Source: Phyto melanocephala (taxonomy: Eukaryota > Arthropoda > Insecta > Diptera > Rhinophoridae). Taken from it: a stretch of DNA of 64,000 bases. Location: contig OW799237.1 in NCBI GenBank assembly GCA_941918925.1, forward strand, positions 96,321,015-96,385,014, in the 5' to 3' direction. Shown here in pieces: positions 43,919 through 57,152 of the stretch. Made by a program: the position numbers and the translations under genes. Every line of letters starts with the position of its first letter. Position 1 is the stretch's first letter. The notes under the pieces are model-generated. The model was not told where the DNA came from. It was given only the letters and a program-made list of their open reading frames with translations, and searched no databases.

Positions 43919-45865
43919 CCCACAAATACAAACAATAGTAGGAAAGAAATAAAAGATAATATTAGTCGTGCACAAAAAAACAACAACATTTGCCAGAATC
44001 CTGCTGCAGAACGTAAAAAAACGTTAGCAAATTGATAACAATAAGGCAAATGAATACTCAATAAAAATATTAGAAAATATGTGTTTTATTTTATTTTTCT
44101 TTCTCTCTCTCCCCCCTTTTATTGTTGCTATTGTTGTTCTATTTAGCTCGTTTAACTCTTTTTTTTATGATTTTCATACACCAAATATTTATTCTGCACA
44201 CAAATGAATAATAACAATAAGATTTTATATTTTTTGGGTAATTCTTTTATACTTTTGTTGTTATGAAATATTTAAAAGATTATATGTATTTTTGTTGTTG
44301 TTGTTGTTGTAAAATAAAAATAACAATAATAAAATAAATCCGAAAAAAGCACAACAATACCCAACCATAAATAGAAAAAAAATTGTAACATACATTACAA
44401 CAACAGGTTGTTAGGGATTTGAAGGGACAAAACTCAAGACATGAATTGACAAATTTAAGAAAAAATCGATTACGGTTCTTTTGTAGCACAATTTTGCTAT
44501 GACATTTAATAGGACTAAGAACTAAGTGTTACCATGATGATAACAGCAGTAGCCTGCGAGACAATACAAGGCGTGTTGTGGTTTTGTGCGTAAAATTAAA
44601 AAGAAAATAATTTTTGGAAAGTTTTTATACAATAAATTTTTTATAAAATAAGCAGTAGGTCTTCCATAATATCATTACTAATAAGAATTTGTTTATATGG
44701 CTAATAATTAACTTTAGGTTTACGGTACACCAAATGCGGTAATTATGCAACTAGCGAAGCAATTAAGGCAAAATTCTGTTTTGTTGGCTACAAATTGTTC
44801 AATCATTGATCTTCAGTAATGTACCGAAAATGTCGTATTCAACTTATACTTATTCCCAAATATAATTAATATCAGTTAAACTCTGTTGTAAGATTCCTGT
44901 TAATGAGTTGATGTTTCTGTATTGCTACTAAAACTCGTAGTCCTATTTCACAAAATTAATAAATTAGGCGACAGGCAGGCAAAGTTTGTTGGCGTAGCAA
45001 GTAAGAGAAAGAGTGTTTAGTGCATGATCTTATGGACTTGCTCTCTTGCTCTCGTATGTTTGGTATTTTATTAATCAACATTCGATAGCGAAAATTAAAA
45101 AAAGAAACGACAGAAAGAAAAGAATCTGTCTGCCTTCTAATTTTTCAAGTGTGAAAGCTTTATCTGCCTATCTTTTACAAACTTATTTAAATAATGAAAT
45201 TCGAACGACATGATTTTGGACGACCAGTGCTTTTAGTATCAACACTTGGTGCACTTTATTACTCTGCTCATAATCATTAGAGCCGGCTAGATATTTTGTG
45301 CCAAACATCTGATGTGTTAGCGCTAAATTTGCTTTCCTGTGATGCCTTATTTTAGCTGACCCTAAAGTGTCACCCTTCAAAATTTTTTGCTGAATAAAAA
45401 TTCAAAGATAATTTTAATTTAAAGACTTACAGTAAAGCCCAAAAAAAATAGTTTGTTGTCAAAAATTCTCAACCGAAAAACTGTAGGCGCAATACTTTGC
45501 AAATAAGAAAAAGTATTTTTGACAGAGCGTGAGGTGTTAAAACTGGCTGTACTAGTCTGCGTTTACATTGAATAAGTTTTCTTGCATAAAATATTTTTTT
45601 GTTTTCTAATTGTATGCGAGAAAAAGAGAAAATAATAAAAATTGCTTCATACTTGCATGTACTTGAACAACATATGTACTCAACAACTTAACATACAGGA
45701 GATCATATTATTCAATTTAAATTATAAAAATTAAAAATTATGTCTTCTTTGTTGCTTCTTTTAAAATATTTTTTTAGATAATATTCATTTCGATTGTAAT
45801 TTCTGCAACATACTTTTCTGACCTCATAAAGTATAAATTTATGAGGTTTATAAAGTTAATGAAAC
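43919..45865. other. Gene-free AT-rich region
   Basis: A (TTG)6-like run lies at 44291-44310. No gene, RNA or element ends recognised. Confidence 0.45.
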
Positions 45866-46310
45866 TCAACTCGATTGAGCAATATCTGTCTGTCTTTGTG
45901 GTGGCTAAGGCCAATTTTTAGAAGCAATATCATACTGCACAGACAAATATGTAGTACCAATCTTTTGAAAATATTCGGGAATAAATCGCTGTTGAAAATA
46001 ATTAAAATTTTTCAGTCCTTAAACAATTTATTGACACCTTTGTCGCTATTTTTAGATATGATATTGTTATAGAGATATTGGTGAAAAATGTTGGTCAAAT
46101 CCGTCAACAATCGGTAAAGTTATTTACAAAAAATTTATTTTTAAAAATTTACAAACGAAAATCGATTTTTTCACCTTCTAGACAATCGAGACAAAATTGA
46201 TATAAAATTTAAGGGCTAGACTACCACAATATAATGCACTGTAAAACATTAAAATCTTTGATGGCAACCTAAATAAAATGGCGGATATATGGGTTAAAAG
46301 CGGCTTTTCC
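45866..46310 (-). repeat. mini-me/DINE-like fragment (reverse)
   Basis: Reverse-strand blocks shared with the copies at 9576 and 61933: AACAGCGATTTATTCCCG, ATATTTTCAAAAGATTGGTA, ATTGCTTCTAAAAATTGGCC, a short GACAGACAG tract, and the CGCCATTTTATTTAGG region. Ends are not intact. Confidence 0.55.
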
Positions 46311-46425
46311 CTTTTTAAATCCAACAATATTAGTATGAAATGTAAGAGCTTGATTTGTAGAATATTATAAATTATTCGTTTTATTTTGTATTTCGTTTCA
46401 AATCTGGCCGCCTTAGATGCATATC

Positions 46426-46623
46426 AAGGCATATTTATTCATCAGGTAGTCTAGTTTCGTCGGCTGTAAATTTTTTTTGTTCACTTATTTTAAACTTAAA
46501 ATCATTAGATAAAAACCCATTTTCTTTCTTTCCTCATTTATTTCAAATGTCAAACTTCATACAAGGAAATTATCAACAAAAAAATATCTCTGAACTGCGA
46601 TCGCCTGATGAATAAATATGTCT
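46426..46623. mobile_element. Short inverted-repeat element (possible MITE)
   Basis: AGGCATATTTATTCATCAGG at 46427-46446 is mirrored by CCTGATGAATAAATATGTCT at 46604-46623 (one mismatch). About 198 bp in all, non-coding. No clear target duplication, so the status as a mobile element is tentative. Confidence 0.5.
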
Positions 46624-49013
46624 GGGGTGCGAATATAAAAAATATATAAATTTATCTATGTAAACGTAAAATCAAGTTATAAGAAGAAAAAAGAATTTTC
46701 TGAACTGAACTGATCTGAACTTTTTCAATGTAAACAACTATTGTTGTTTTTTTTTTTACTCTGGTAATAATTTAAAAAATACTGCCATTCTAGCTATTTT
46801 TTAATCAATCAATAGTTTTTATTTAAATTTTTGAATCAGCTTAGTGAATTTTACTAAACTAGATAAGTGAGCATTACTGTTCATTAAATAACTTTTTTAT
46901 TCTTTAAAGGCATATTTATAAATGTATGAATCGCGGCAACAAACACAACAATTAAAAAACAAATTCTTTATTTTTTTTTAATTTCAAAAATTTTTAGTAA
47001 ATATCAACGTAAAAACTTTCTATTCGCGGGCATTTTTTTTTAATTTAAATATTTAAAACAAACTGAAACTGCAAATTACTTATTGTAGAATAAAAATAAA
47101 AAAATTTACTTTAATAAATGCAGACCCTTTATTAAAAAAAAGTTGGTAAGTAAGTCTGAGAAATTGTATTTCAATATAATCATCAGATTAGGATAAGGGT
47201 AAACGACTTCGAATTTTAGAGTCTTTTGACAAAAAATTTAATCTTATATGTGATTCTTTTTAAAACATTTCTCATAGTAAGCAGCTGCTAAGTGTTAACA
47301 AAGCATCCTTAACATTTTTTTATAAGTGTGCTTGCGAATTTTCCTAACTTGGCTAATTTGCTTAGTTTTTTTATTTCCTGCCCAAATTAAGTTTCTAATA
47401 ATGAAGCAGTTTTTTTAACATTTATTTTTTTAAATAAATACTTGTCATAAATAACACCTGCAGTCCTTTGCTCTTTTAAACTTAAGTCTCAATTTATTGA
47501 AATTAAATCTTCATGTTTTTGAAAAACCCATATATATTTTACCGAAAATCTTAAGTCTAGAATTTTTCTTAATTTTTTTTCATCAGTAAAATTTATTTGC
47601 CTTTCTCCATCCATTGTTCTGTTGTATTTTATTTTTCTTGTTTTTTTTTAGCAATATTATGGTCTTGTCTAAAAACTTAAAGAATTTGAAAAATGCACGT
47701 TATCTACATTTCATGCCAAATTGCTTTGATGCCAAGTATGAGTACTAGAAATAAAATGTCTTTTATGACCATACTACATAATAAATTTTATGCTACTTAA
47801 CATACACACACCTAGACACGAACATTAATACATGCATAGGAGTATGTAGAGTCTTTAAACTTTTGCATAAAAGTTGCAACATTATACGAGGGCAGTGCTT
47901 GCTAGCAAAAGTTCAAAGTTCATTACAAAATTTATGTATCAAATATCAAAGGTGTATTAAACTAACATAAAGCAAGCTAAAATTCAAAATGAAATCAAAT
48001 AAATGAATTTAAGGAGAAACATGAAAGGTAATAGTGCTTTAATTTATTTAAATAAGAAAAATATATTTGGTTATTTTTCCACTCTTTACCTTATAAGAAC
48101 AGTAACTGTACTGGGTAGCAGTAATATTGATGATTTTCTTTATGTTACGCTGTAGATTTGCCATAACTCCAAATGAGGCAAAACCGCTTTAAAATTGTTT
48201 TTCTTCATTAATTATCAGGATAATTTAATAAATAAATTTTTATGTTTTACACAGTTATCTTAATTATAAATGTATTAGTCTGCATACAATTATTAAACCT
48301 CGTAGCAGTCTGCATACCACTTATATTAAAGTATATTTTACATACTTGTAAAAATGTTCACACATTCACATTTATATACAGACATACGTACATAGACATT
48401 TAGACATACATACATAAATGCTCAAACTTTTATTTTATTTTTTAAATTTTTAGAAGAAAAAAAAATTATCTAAAAAAAATCTGAACACAAAAAAATATCC
48501 CAGCAAACATTTTCAAACATGTTTATCATAAACATAAATTTATTTATCATAATAATACTAAGCAGTTAAAAAAAAAAGTTTTTTTTCTATGCTGTTGTTG
48601 TTTGTTTTATTAAAACAAACACTATTTGAAAGTCACATTTTAAATCAATGCTGTAGATATACCCTGCCGAAATCGGTTCAGCATTTTTTGTTTTAGGCGT
48701 TAAGCAAAAAATATACAGAAAATATATGTGTGTGTGTAAATTATCTCTGTACAAATGAAAAAGAAAATCATCCTAATTAAAAGTGGATTTTTAATACTCT
48801 GGTCTATTAAATTGCTCATAGTGTAAGAGTGAGAGAATCGAGAAACCACGTAAGTTATGAGTTTAATATGTGTTAAAGATATCCCCGAAAATAGATTGAT
48901 GAAAGTCAAGGCGATTTTAACAAACAATATAAATCGTAAGTCACAATATGAGCGATATTATCACGTATATTGTCGCTGATAATATAGACGACAATGTACA
49001 CAAAAATATCGCT
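46624..49013. other. Gene-free AT-rich region
   Basis: Nothing coding recognised. CCCAGCAAACATTTTCAAAC at about 48500 resembles other repeat ends but has no partner. Confidence 0.45.
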
Positions 49014-49249
49014 TACACAAAAAAAACAGAAAATCATATTCATTGACAATCGAATAATTCAGTTCCTGCAATCGAACTTGTGATTATAAAATTTCTATTA
49101 CAAGAAACATAATTAAGTAATGCTGACTACATATTTGTATTCCGAAACAAAATTCCATAGATATAACCGTAAAATTCTACTTTCAAAACTAAACTCTGCG
49201 ATTGGCAACAATTGCGGTACTCACAACCGATACTGTTTTCTCTGTGTAC
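49014..49249. mobile_element. Small inverted-repeat element, ACACARARAAAACAG ends
   Basis: Left ACACAAAAAAAACAGAAAAT and right, inverted, ACACAGAGAAAACAGTATCG: 15 of 20 positions match. Non-coding. The ends loosely resemble those of the nested element at 10573-11328 (ACGCAAAGAAAAA). No clear target duplication. Confidence 0.45.
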
Positions 49250-50798
49250 GATCATGTGGACCTATTTTTAATATAAAATTATTTAGAAATGTATGACATT
49301 CATGATGACAAAAGGTTTAATTCTTTAAAACACTTACAACCAAATTAATATAATTATTTTTATAGTTGTCCTCCATAAAGTCTTAATGAAGGGAAGATAT
49401 GAACAATGTTGATAATAAGGTCGTCAATAACATTTTAAAAACGACCAAATTCAAGCAGTTACCCACGACAAAACAAACTTCTTGTTATATAAATTTGTCC
49501 ATAACTATAATTTACAGACAACAAATTTAAAACCATGCTGGCCAACTGAAAAGAGAAATGTTTCAAAACATGTTCAAACGCATCTTCTTGGTGTATTTTA
49601 GTTTATATTTTTCTTTAATAAAAATTGAATGTCGTAAAGTTGGCAATAGCTTTACTTTAGAATGGTCGTTATTATTTTGGTAATTTTGTTTTTAAAAGTT
49701 TTACAATAACCCACTTTTTTATTTAATTTAAAATCGTTAAACGGTTGGACCGATTTGTCAAAATTTGTTTGATAATCTGTCAAGCTTAAGAGTGGCTCTT
49801 ATAAAAATTTTCTCTGAAAATTTTCATTAGATGTAGCACCCAACTTCTATGCAATGCATAGAGTTTTTTCACTTATCCACAGTACTGTAATATCTTTGTT
49901 GGTTGAATTTGAGCTGCAAAAAAACAATGGGCATGGTCCTTCCGTAAGAAAAACATTTTATGAGGTATCTTGTATCATTATAATATCTCTAGTGTTTAAA
50001 CTTTATGTGTTTTGTATACCAATCGATAATAATCAATGCAGGGAAAATGATACCCTCATACAAAATACTAATATGATTTTCAATCATGGTATTTGACATT
50101 CAAATACTAAAAATTCAAATGATGGGGCGAGATACCTTCCGTACGAGGAAAAAATGTTTATTTTCGTATCTGCAGAACTATAATTCTTATAGGCTTTTAA
50201 TTCTGTGTAATTGGCTACGATATTAATTTTTTCTGTCGAGCTTGAATTCGGTAGGATCAGAACAACCCTCGACTAAAAAAATATAAAACATCGTTATAAA
50301 GTTTTCATCTTTATTTGATTTAAACTTACTACCAACTAATTTTGATAAAAATGGTCCAATTAAATCTAAAAATGGTTAGGATGATAGAACGGAAAGTGAT
50401 ACCCTCATAACATTGAAAGACTATTTATAATAATAATTTTTAAAACATATCTTTTAATCAATACAATGCAAAAAGTTCGTTGGGACCGTAAAAGCGCTTC
50501 GGATTCCGACAGTAAATAAATATATACTTAAATTGTGGTAGTGTTGGTGAGCGAGTAAGAGAGATTTAAGTAAACAGAAAAAGATTATCATTTATAAATT
50601 TATTGCAAGTATAGGAAAGTTGAAGTACAAGCTACAAATTTGTTGACAATATTGAAATCTCAAATCAAAGAGAAATTTCTTTTTTTGACTACAAAATTTC
50701 TTTCTATATTTCCACTAAAATCTTTAAATAATAATATTAAAAATATATTGGCTTTTAATCAATAAATTTTCTTGCTTTCCGTTAAAACATCATATAGT
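49250..50798. other. Gene-free AT-rich region
   Basis: No coding signal beyond short open frames; no element ends recognised. Confidence 0.45.
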
Positions 50799-50800
50799 TC

Positions 50801-50881
50801 AAGGCGAATTCATACAGGTGAAATTATCAGCCCAGCTGATTGTGAAACATTTTGTCAAAATTGGTTGAATTCGCTTTGATT
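50801..50881. mobile_element. hAT-type MITE (family D), short copy
   Basis: Begins TCAAGGCGAATTCATACAGG and ends TTGAATTCGCTTTGA, matching the ends of the 15063-15253 element, with CAGCTGAT inside both. Only about 80 bp remain, so it is internally deleted. No matching 8-bp duplication is visible. Confidence 0.6.
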
Positions 50882-53230
50882 TCATTTATTAATGCAGGGA
50901 TAGGAAATGTGATTTTGGTTTCGGTATTAAACAATTAACTTGAGTGTACTTTTTTGACAATAAATGTGCTTAATTTATGTATATTTTTTGCTTTTTCGTC
51001 ATTAATAATGTGTTTAAAAAATTAATATTCTGTTTTTAATCAAATTTTATTATATTTAATATGTAAAAACAACTTTTCCATCCCTGATATACGAATTGGC
51101 CTTGACATAAAACATCCCATGAAAAGTTGCTTTGTTGTATCAATTCGCCGTTGCATATACCTTATGGATATGCCTTGATATAGTTTATCAAAAGGTGAGA
51201 CGACGTGCCGGAAGGCAGATAAAGTTAGCATTGCAATTAAGTCGTGTGGCATAGTTTTCTAATGTCGAAAGACTTTGCTACAAATATGTCGCGTTGAAAA
51301 AATTTCTGGATATTATCGTTATGAAAAATCGCACCTACAAATGTTGGCAGGGTTAAGAGAAGTGTATATTTGAAAATATAAGTATGTATATAGAGTAGGT
51401 AAATAAAATGACCAGTGTGCTTACAGAATTGAAGATAACATTTTTACAGCATGCTTTTAGGCGATTTTTGCAATGCAAATGAAAAAAACAAACTTAAACG
51501 TGAATACAAATACATTCATAAATATATACACACATACATATGTATGCACATATTTTGTATTCTCTCTTATTCATATGTGTGAATATTTTGCAATCGCAAA
51601 ACAAGCCAAGGCGTGTTGAAAACAACTAACCGCAAGGCTGTAAAAATTGAAAAAATTCCGTTGTTATAAATTTCGTTTAATTTTATTTTTGACATTTTTT
51701 ATAAATTCTATTCCTTGGGAGGAAAAAAATAGCAACTAATGCTGTTAAACAAATACAGAAAAAATTACAAAAATTTGTTAAATTGTTGTTATTTATGACC
51801 AAGCGCAAAAATGAAACGGGGAAGAATGTATTTTCAGAAGGTTGCAAAATTCCTTATCAAACAATTTTTTCTTTTCTGCCAAAAATATTTAGCAGTCCTA
51901 AATTGAAAAAAATGTAACATTTGTTAAATAAATGTAATATTTTCTAGACTCTCCTCCTTTTTTTGTTTTTTGCTTTTGCTAACCAAATTAAATCTTTGCA
52001 TTATTACAAACATTTACAGCATTTGATTGTAGCTAAATGCAACCCCATAATTATTTACAGTCACTCCTATTTTTCCATGTTTTTACTGTCTTTGTTTGAA
52101 ATGTAATTGTACGTGAATTTACCAAACGCCCCCTTTGACATATACGTCATGTTGCAAGCTGTATATAATATCAATGTTATTAACCAAGAAGATAACAATA
52201 ACGCGAAGTTTTTGTGTAAATATGTATGTGTGCACTTGTAATTTGTTAAAGTTCTAATAAATTTTCATTTGTTTATGTTTGTCTGTATAAAAAAAAGAAG
52301 ACTTTCATACAATCACAAATTAGAAATTATTACATTTTCAGCGTCTAGTTCATAAATTTAAGTTTCTTACTCGTACACTTCTTATTAGTGTTAGTTTAAC
52401 GGTTTTTATAAAACTATACCAACAGAGGGGTCAACTAGATAAAGAAGAGTGGGTGTAACACAATTTTACTTTTGGAAAAAACTAATAATATATTGAAAAT
52501 TTAATTTATGGTTGTTTATAATTGATAATAGTTGTAACTGATAAAGAATTATTAATAAAATTGTTTCTACTTTTTTCAAGGACACTCTTTAACACGGATT
52601 TTAAATTTTCTTAGTCGAAGTTGTTTTAAAATTTTTTTAAAAAATCATAAATATTGTATATAAGTTAGTTCAGAAGTATTTCTATAAATTTTTTTTCAAT
52701 CGATCTCTTATTTATTACCCGACTTTATTGAACACGAGTAAATATTATCGGTTACTTTTATACAATTCAGTTGACCTATGAAATGGTTTTTCATAGACTA
52801 AGGAATAGAGGAACCAACTCTACATGTAGTTTGTTATTAGAAAACTAATCTTATTGAAAAGATTTATTTTTTTAATAACTTTTTTTAATGCCTCGATTCA
52901 AGCTTTCCCAAAAAATTGTATCTGACCAATGCTTATCGATAAATATTTTGAGAAGCAAATTGGCCTGAATTGTTTAAATATTTTTATAAAAGGGTATGCT
53001 TTAGAAGAATAGAAATTTGTTTTTTTTATAAAACAACAGATTCAATGCAATAACCCGGGTTTTGTCTTTAAATATTATCTCAAAGATGCAATTTAATATT
53101 TATAAATAATAATTTCTGGCGTATGGTCTTTGCTAATGCGCCTAGTTCTGGTGTAAGTCTTCACACGATGATTTTCCTATGTATCTCGTATAATGACAAA
53201 AAGTCTTATGCACTACATTACTATGACAGA
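50882..53230. other. Gene-free AT-rich region
   Basis: No gene, RNA or element ends recognised. Confidence 0.45.
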
Positions 53231-53232
53231 TA

Positions 53233-54481
53233 AAGGGTGTCCCAACTAGAATGCAATTTTTAAATTTGGCACCATTCGAAGTGTCATTGTTTGACAATTG
53301 AATAATTGTTATTGTTCGCTAGTAGAAGGTACGAGGTTAGTAAAAATGGAGCGCTACACGAATGAACAACGCATTCTCATTGTGAAATTGTTTTACCAAA
53401 ATGCGATCAATTTGGGGCCACAATAATGCTCTAAAAGAGTCAACTGTATAGAGATTAATGGATAAATTTGCAGAAGCTGGATCTGTTAGCGATGTAAAGA
53501 CAACATCGCGCCTTCGACCAGGTCGATCGACCGAAAACGTCGCAGCTGTACGTGATGATGTCGCTCAAACTCCATCCACCTCAAGTCGACACCGAGCTCA
53601 GCAAATTGGTGTATACAAATCCACTATGCAGCGAATTTTGACGAAAGATTTGCATCTTCATGCATACAAACTTCAATTGACTTAGGAACTGAAGCCAGCT
53701 GACTATGGATAACGAACTCCCGTTAACATGAAAATGCTGATTTTGCCAATAAAATCATCTTCAGTGACGTGGCCCATTTTCATCTGGATGGCTTCGTCAA
53801 TAGGCAGAATTGTCGCATTTGGGGTCAGGAAAATCCTCAAGTGATTCACGAGAAGCAAATGCATCCTCAACGTGTAACTGTGTGGTGTGGTTTTTAGGTT
53901 GGAGGAATCATTGGACCTTTTTTTCATGAAAATGAGGCAGGTCAAGCGCAAACAGTCAATGGTGTTCGGTATCGTGAAATGATAACCAGTTTTTTCTTGC
54001 CTAGAATTGAAGAAATTAATGTGGAGGGCATGTGGTTTCAACAAGATTGCGCCACATGTCATACAGCCAGAGAAACAATTCAATTGCTGCATCAGTCATT
54101 TCTCGGTCGTGTTAATTCGTGTTTTGGAGACCAGAATTGGCCACCTAGATCGTGTGATTTAACACCTTTAGATTTTTTTTTTGGGGGTTTTTTGACGTCA
54201 ATGGCTTACGCGAATAAGCCGACGACGACTCAAGTCTTAAAAGAGGAAATTGGACGCTGTATTAATGACATAACGCAGCATTTATGCAAAAAGGTCATTG
54301 AAAATTTCATTAAAAGATCACGTGTGTGCCAGCAAAGCCGCGGCGGTCATCTGCACGATATATTGTTCCATATATAATCTCATTCTGTCTACTTTACGAT
54401 ATAATAAAGTTTCACGATTTTTTTTTAAATTTCTGTATTTTATTTAAAATTTAAAAATTGCGTTCTAGTTGTGACACCCTT
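53233..54481 (+). mobile_element. Mariner-like transposon (DUF4817 type), complete ends
   Basis: 1249 bp flanked by TA (53231-53232 and 54482-54483). Terminal repeats of about 33 bp: AAGGGTGTCCCAACTAGAAT on the left and, inverted, AAGGGTGTCACAACTAGAAC on the right, both continuing GCAATTTTTAAATTT. It contains a damaged transposase gene (53346-54377). The terminal repeats differ at only two of the first 20 positions, so the insertion is not ancient. Confidence 0.92.
53346..54377 (+). pseudogene. DUF4817-type mariner-like transposase, frameshifted
   Basis: Starts MERYTNEQRILIVKLFYQNA (53346), then an internal deletion and frameshift before MDKFAEAGSVSDVKT (53458), RAQQIGVYKSTMQRILTKDL, a stop at 53685, FSDVAHFHLDGFVNRQNC, IWGQENP, MHPQRVTVWCGF then a stop, GMWFQQDCATCHTARE, NWPPRSCDLTPLDFFFGGF and FIKRSRVCQQSRGGH with a stop at 54377. 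The order matches insect Tc1/mariner-like transposases with the DUF4817 helix-turn-helix. The catalytic Asp residues in FSD, QQD and PLDF are visible; the usual acidic residue after FSD (DEAHF) is Val. At least three breaks make it non-functional. Confidence 0.92.
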
Positions 54482-54483
54482 TA

Positions 54484-55610
54484 GTATTACATTTGTCATT
54501 CTAGAAAGTTGTATGGGTTTAATGTTAATCAAAATAACACATCATGTACCTATATGATTGTAAATTTCGCAGTGTGTAAATTAATGTTATACTCTTTGGG
54601 TACCTCTATAGGAAATTAATTCTCAATATAAAAACTACTAGCAAATCTCTTACGATTTTGGAAAATTCTTTGCTTATGAAATCTATGGCAGAAAGGAAAA
54701 ATTACTTAAATCGACAAAACTTAAAATTGAGATAATAACATCATTGCAATCCCAGAATTTAAGGCTTTACTCAGACAAACTCTTATATATTTTAGGCAAC
54801 TAAGCAGGAAGCTATAGCGTAAAGACCTCTTGCCTATATATTTTTAAAGATCAATATCATTTGGAACATTGAACTTATAATTTAACTAAATGTACTAAAA
54901 TGAATATGCTCTTTAATTTATACAGCGTAGAATTCATATAATTGTCTTTATCGTAAAGAGAATCAATTATTAAAAATCAGATTAAAAATTTTTAAATGTT
55001 TTCCTGAAAAACTATAAAAACAGACATAAGCAGTTTTTCCTTATTGCCACAGAAATATTTAAGACAAATTTCCAAGTTAGCAAAGATCGACAGACAAGTA
55101 AATTACCCACCCAGAATGAAAACTCAGACTATTTTTTGTGGACCTTTTTAAAATTGAAAGTCTACAGCAATAATCCCAAGACAGTTCAAGGGCTCAAAAA
55201 TTAACATTATCGAGGAGCTATCAACCATTAATAATTTTGGCAAAAGTCTGGCAGCCTGCTGAACCAGTAATGGGCAGGGGGTTGATTTGTTTCACTGGAT
55301 TGACATCATTTTTCATTTTAAACAAGAATATATTTTTAATAAACTGAAATAAAAATATTTTTAAATATTAAGAATTACTTTTGCTCAAGGTCTTTTTATA
55401 ATTAAAATAATATTGTTAATTTTTATTAATTCTTTCAATATTTCGCTACTCCGTTGTGTACCATCGTAAGGATAATAATATTTGTTTTGATTTTTTGCAA
55501 TATTTTTGTGTGAAAAAATAACAAATTTAATTATTAAATATTATTTTTATAAAAAGACTTTAAACTAAAATAATTCTAGTTAATATTTAAATTATAAAAG
55601 GTAAAAAAAC
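54484..55610. other. Gene-free region including dispersed repeat copy 2 (54700-55075)
   Basis: The block 54700-55075 pairs with 3815-4140 (see there). Nothing coding recognised. Confidence 0.45.
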
Positions 55611-55613
55611 TAA

Positions 55614-55730
55614 GGACCGTATTCATAAAAAATATTTTAGGTTTATTTAAAGGTTATTTGACAGATGTTGTAGAGAAATTTGTCAAATAAGGCTTCAATA
55701 CACATAAAATATTTTTTATGAATACGACCC
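55614..55730. mobile_element. Palindromic MITE (family A), copy 2, TAA-flanked
   Basis: 117 bp, the same length as the copy at 368-484; GGACCGTATTCATAAAAAAT at the left and its near complement at the right. Flanked by TAA at 55611-55613 and 55731-55733. Inner arms TTATTTGACA and TTTGTCAAATAAGG as in the first copy. Confidence 0.8.
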
Positions 55731-55764
55731 TAAATAATTATTTTATAATTTTTCATACACTTTA

Positions 55765-56421
55765 CCTGTTGTGCCCAGGGTCATTATGGGTCATTCCATT
55801 TGAAAATTTATCGATGTTAAACTTAGACTCCTCAAAGTATAAGTTTTTTAAAAGCCTGTGACCGGTGAAGTCGACTGACTTATGTTGCTGCTCTGATCTA
55901 TATTTTATATCAATATTTTGCATATATACGGGAAATGAATCGCTGTTGAAATCGAGTACGATCATCCCAATACTTTCTGAGATATTAGCAAATAAACACG
56001 ACTGCATCTGTTTTTTTGCCATATTTTTATCACAAAAATTAAATTTTTTTGCCCCCATGTTTATTTCTAAAGACGTTTTTAGCACTTACAGGTACAATAT
56101 GCCTTTAGGGAGATCCTTAATTTTGAATAAATCGGTTACTACCCGAAAAATATTTTTTAAATATACAAATTTTTAATAAACAAATAAAAATATTTAATAT
56201 TAATATATTCATTTTAAGACATGCTTAAGACAGTAGAATGCAAGCTGTAGTCTTGAAAATTATTGTCTTACTTACGAAGATATAAGCAAAAAAGGTAAAA
56301 ATTCAATGATGGCATCGGAAGTAATGTTAAAAAAATGTCACATAAAATTAGTTTTAAGTAAAGCTACGATATGGTTACTACAAACAGACTTGGCACAGCC
56401 GAATAAAGCAGTCTTACTTGT
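55765..56421 (-). repeat. mini-me/DINE-like repeat, copy 6 (reverse)
   Basis: Read on the reverse strand it starts near ACAAGTAAGACTGCTTTATT with a CGGCTGTGCC core, and includes ATTTCAACAGCGATTCATTT and GACTTCACCGGTCAC-like sequence. The (GGACAGAC)n tract is lost. The far end near 55765 is indistinct. Confidence 0.55.
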
Positions 56422-57152
56422 TTTTTTATTATTAATTAGAAAGATATCTGAAATTTAGACACCCTCTTCAACAAAGCAAAGCCAAGGATTCTTTTGTTTT
56501 TATATATATACCTGCATAGTTTAAACACTTTTTTTTAACTTTTATCCTTTAATATTAAAATTGTTTTAAAATTGTTTAAGCAAACTGCAACTGCTATTGA
56601 TTTCTTTAAAACAAAAAAAAATAAAATCTGACAGATGCAGGTAAATTGTTGACTTCCTGATTAATCTACCCCGATTCAAAATTTAAACTAATTACAAATT
56701 ATCTTTTATTTTATTTTAATTTAATTTTACTGCTACTTTGAGCTTAAACAAAGCACTGTCTTAGCCCTTGATAGATTAGGTACATCTCACAGACGTACAC
56801 CTTTTCAATTTTGTACTCTATAGCAGTCGCTTGTTTTGAGAGAAAGTTTTTATGCGCAGTATTCGTAGTCGTTGTCAGAAGCTGGATAATGGTGACTGTT
56901 TTCATGCGGTTAGTTTATATTATTTCTCAGAAATAACAAACCATACGTCTCAGTAACGTACGGTTATCTTTTATTTAATTATTTTCTTACTGCCGTATCA
57001 ATAAAAAGTATTTTAGATTTTTCAGATGCTGTAGAAATATTTGTCATATAAGACTTAAATAAACCTAAAATATTTTTTTCGAATAGAATAGTTAGACCTT
57101 ATAGGTAATTTAACGAATTTTTATTTCAAATATTTTTTGGAATAATGTAATA
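56422..57152. other. Gene-free region with a decayed MITE
   Basis: At about 56997-57085 a decayed family A MITE is visible (TATTTTAGATTTTTCAGATG, then TTTGTCATATAAGACTTAAA). Nothing else recognised. Confidence 0.45.
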
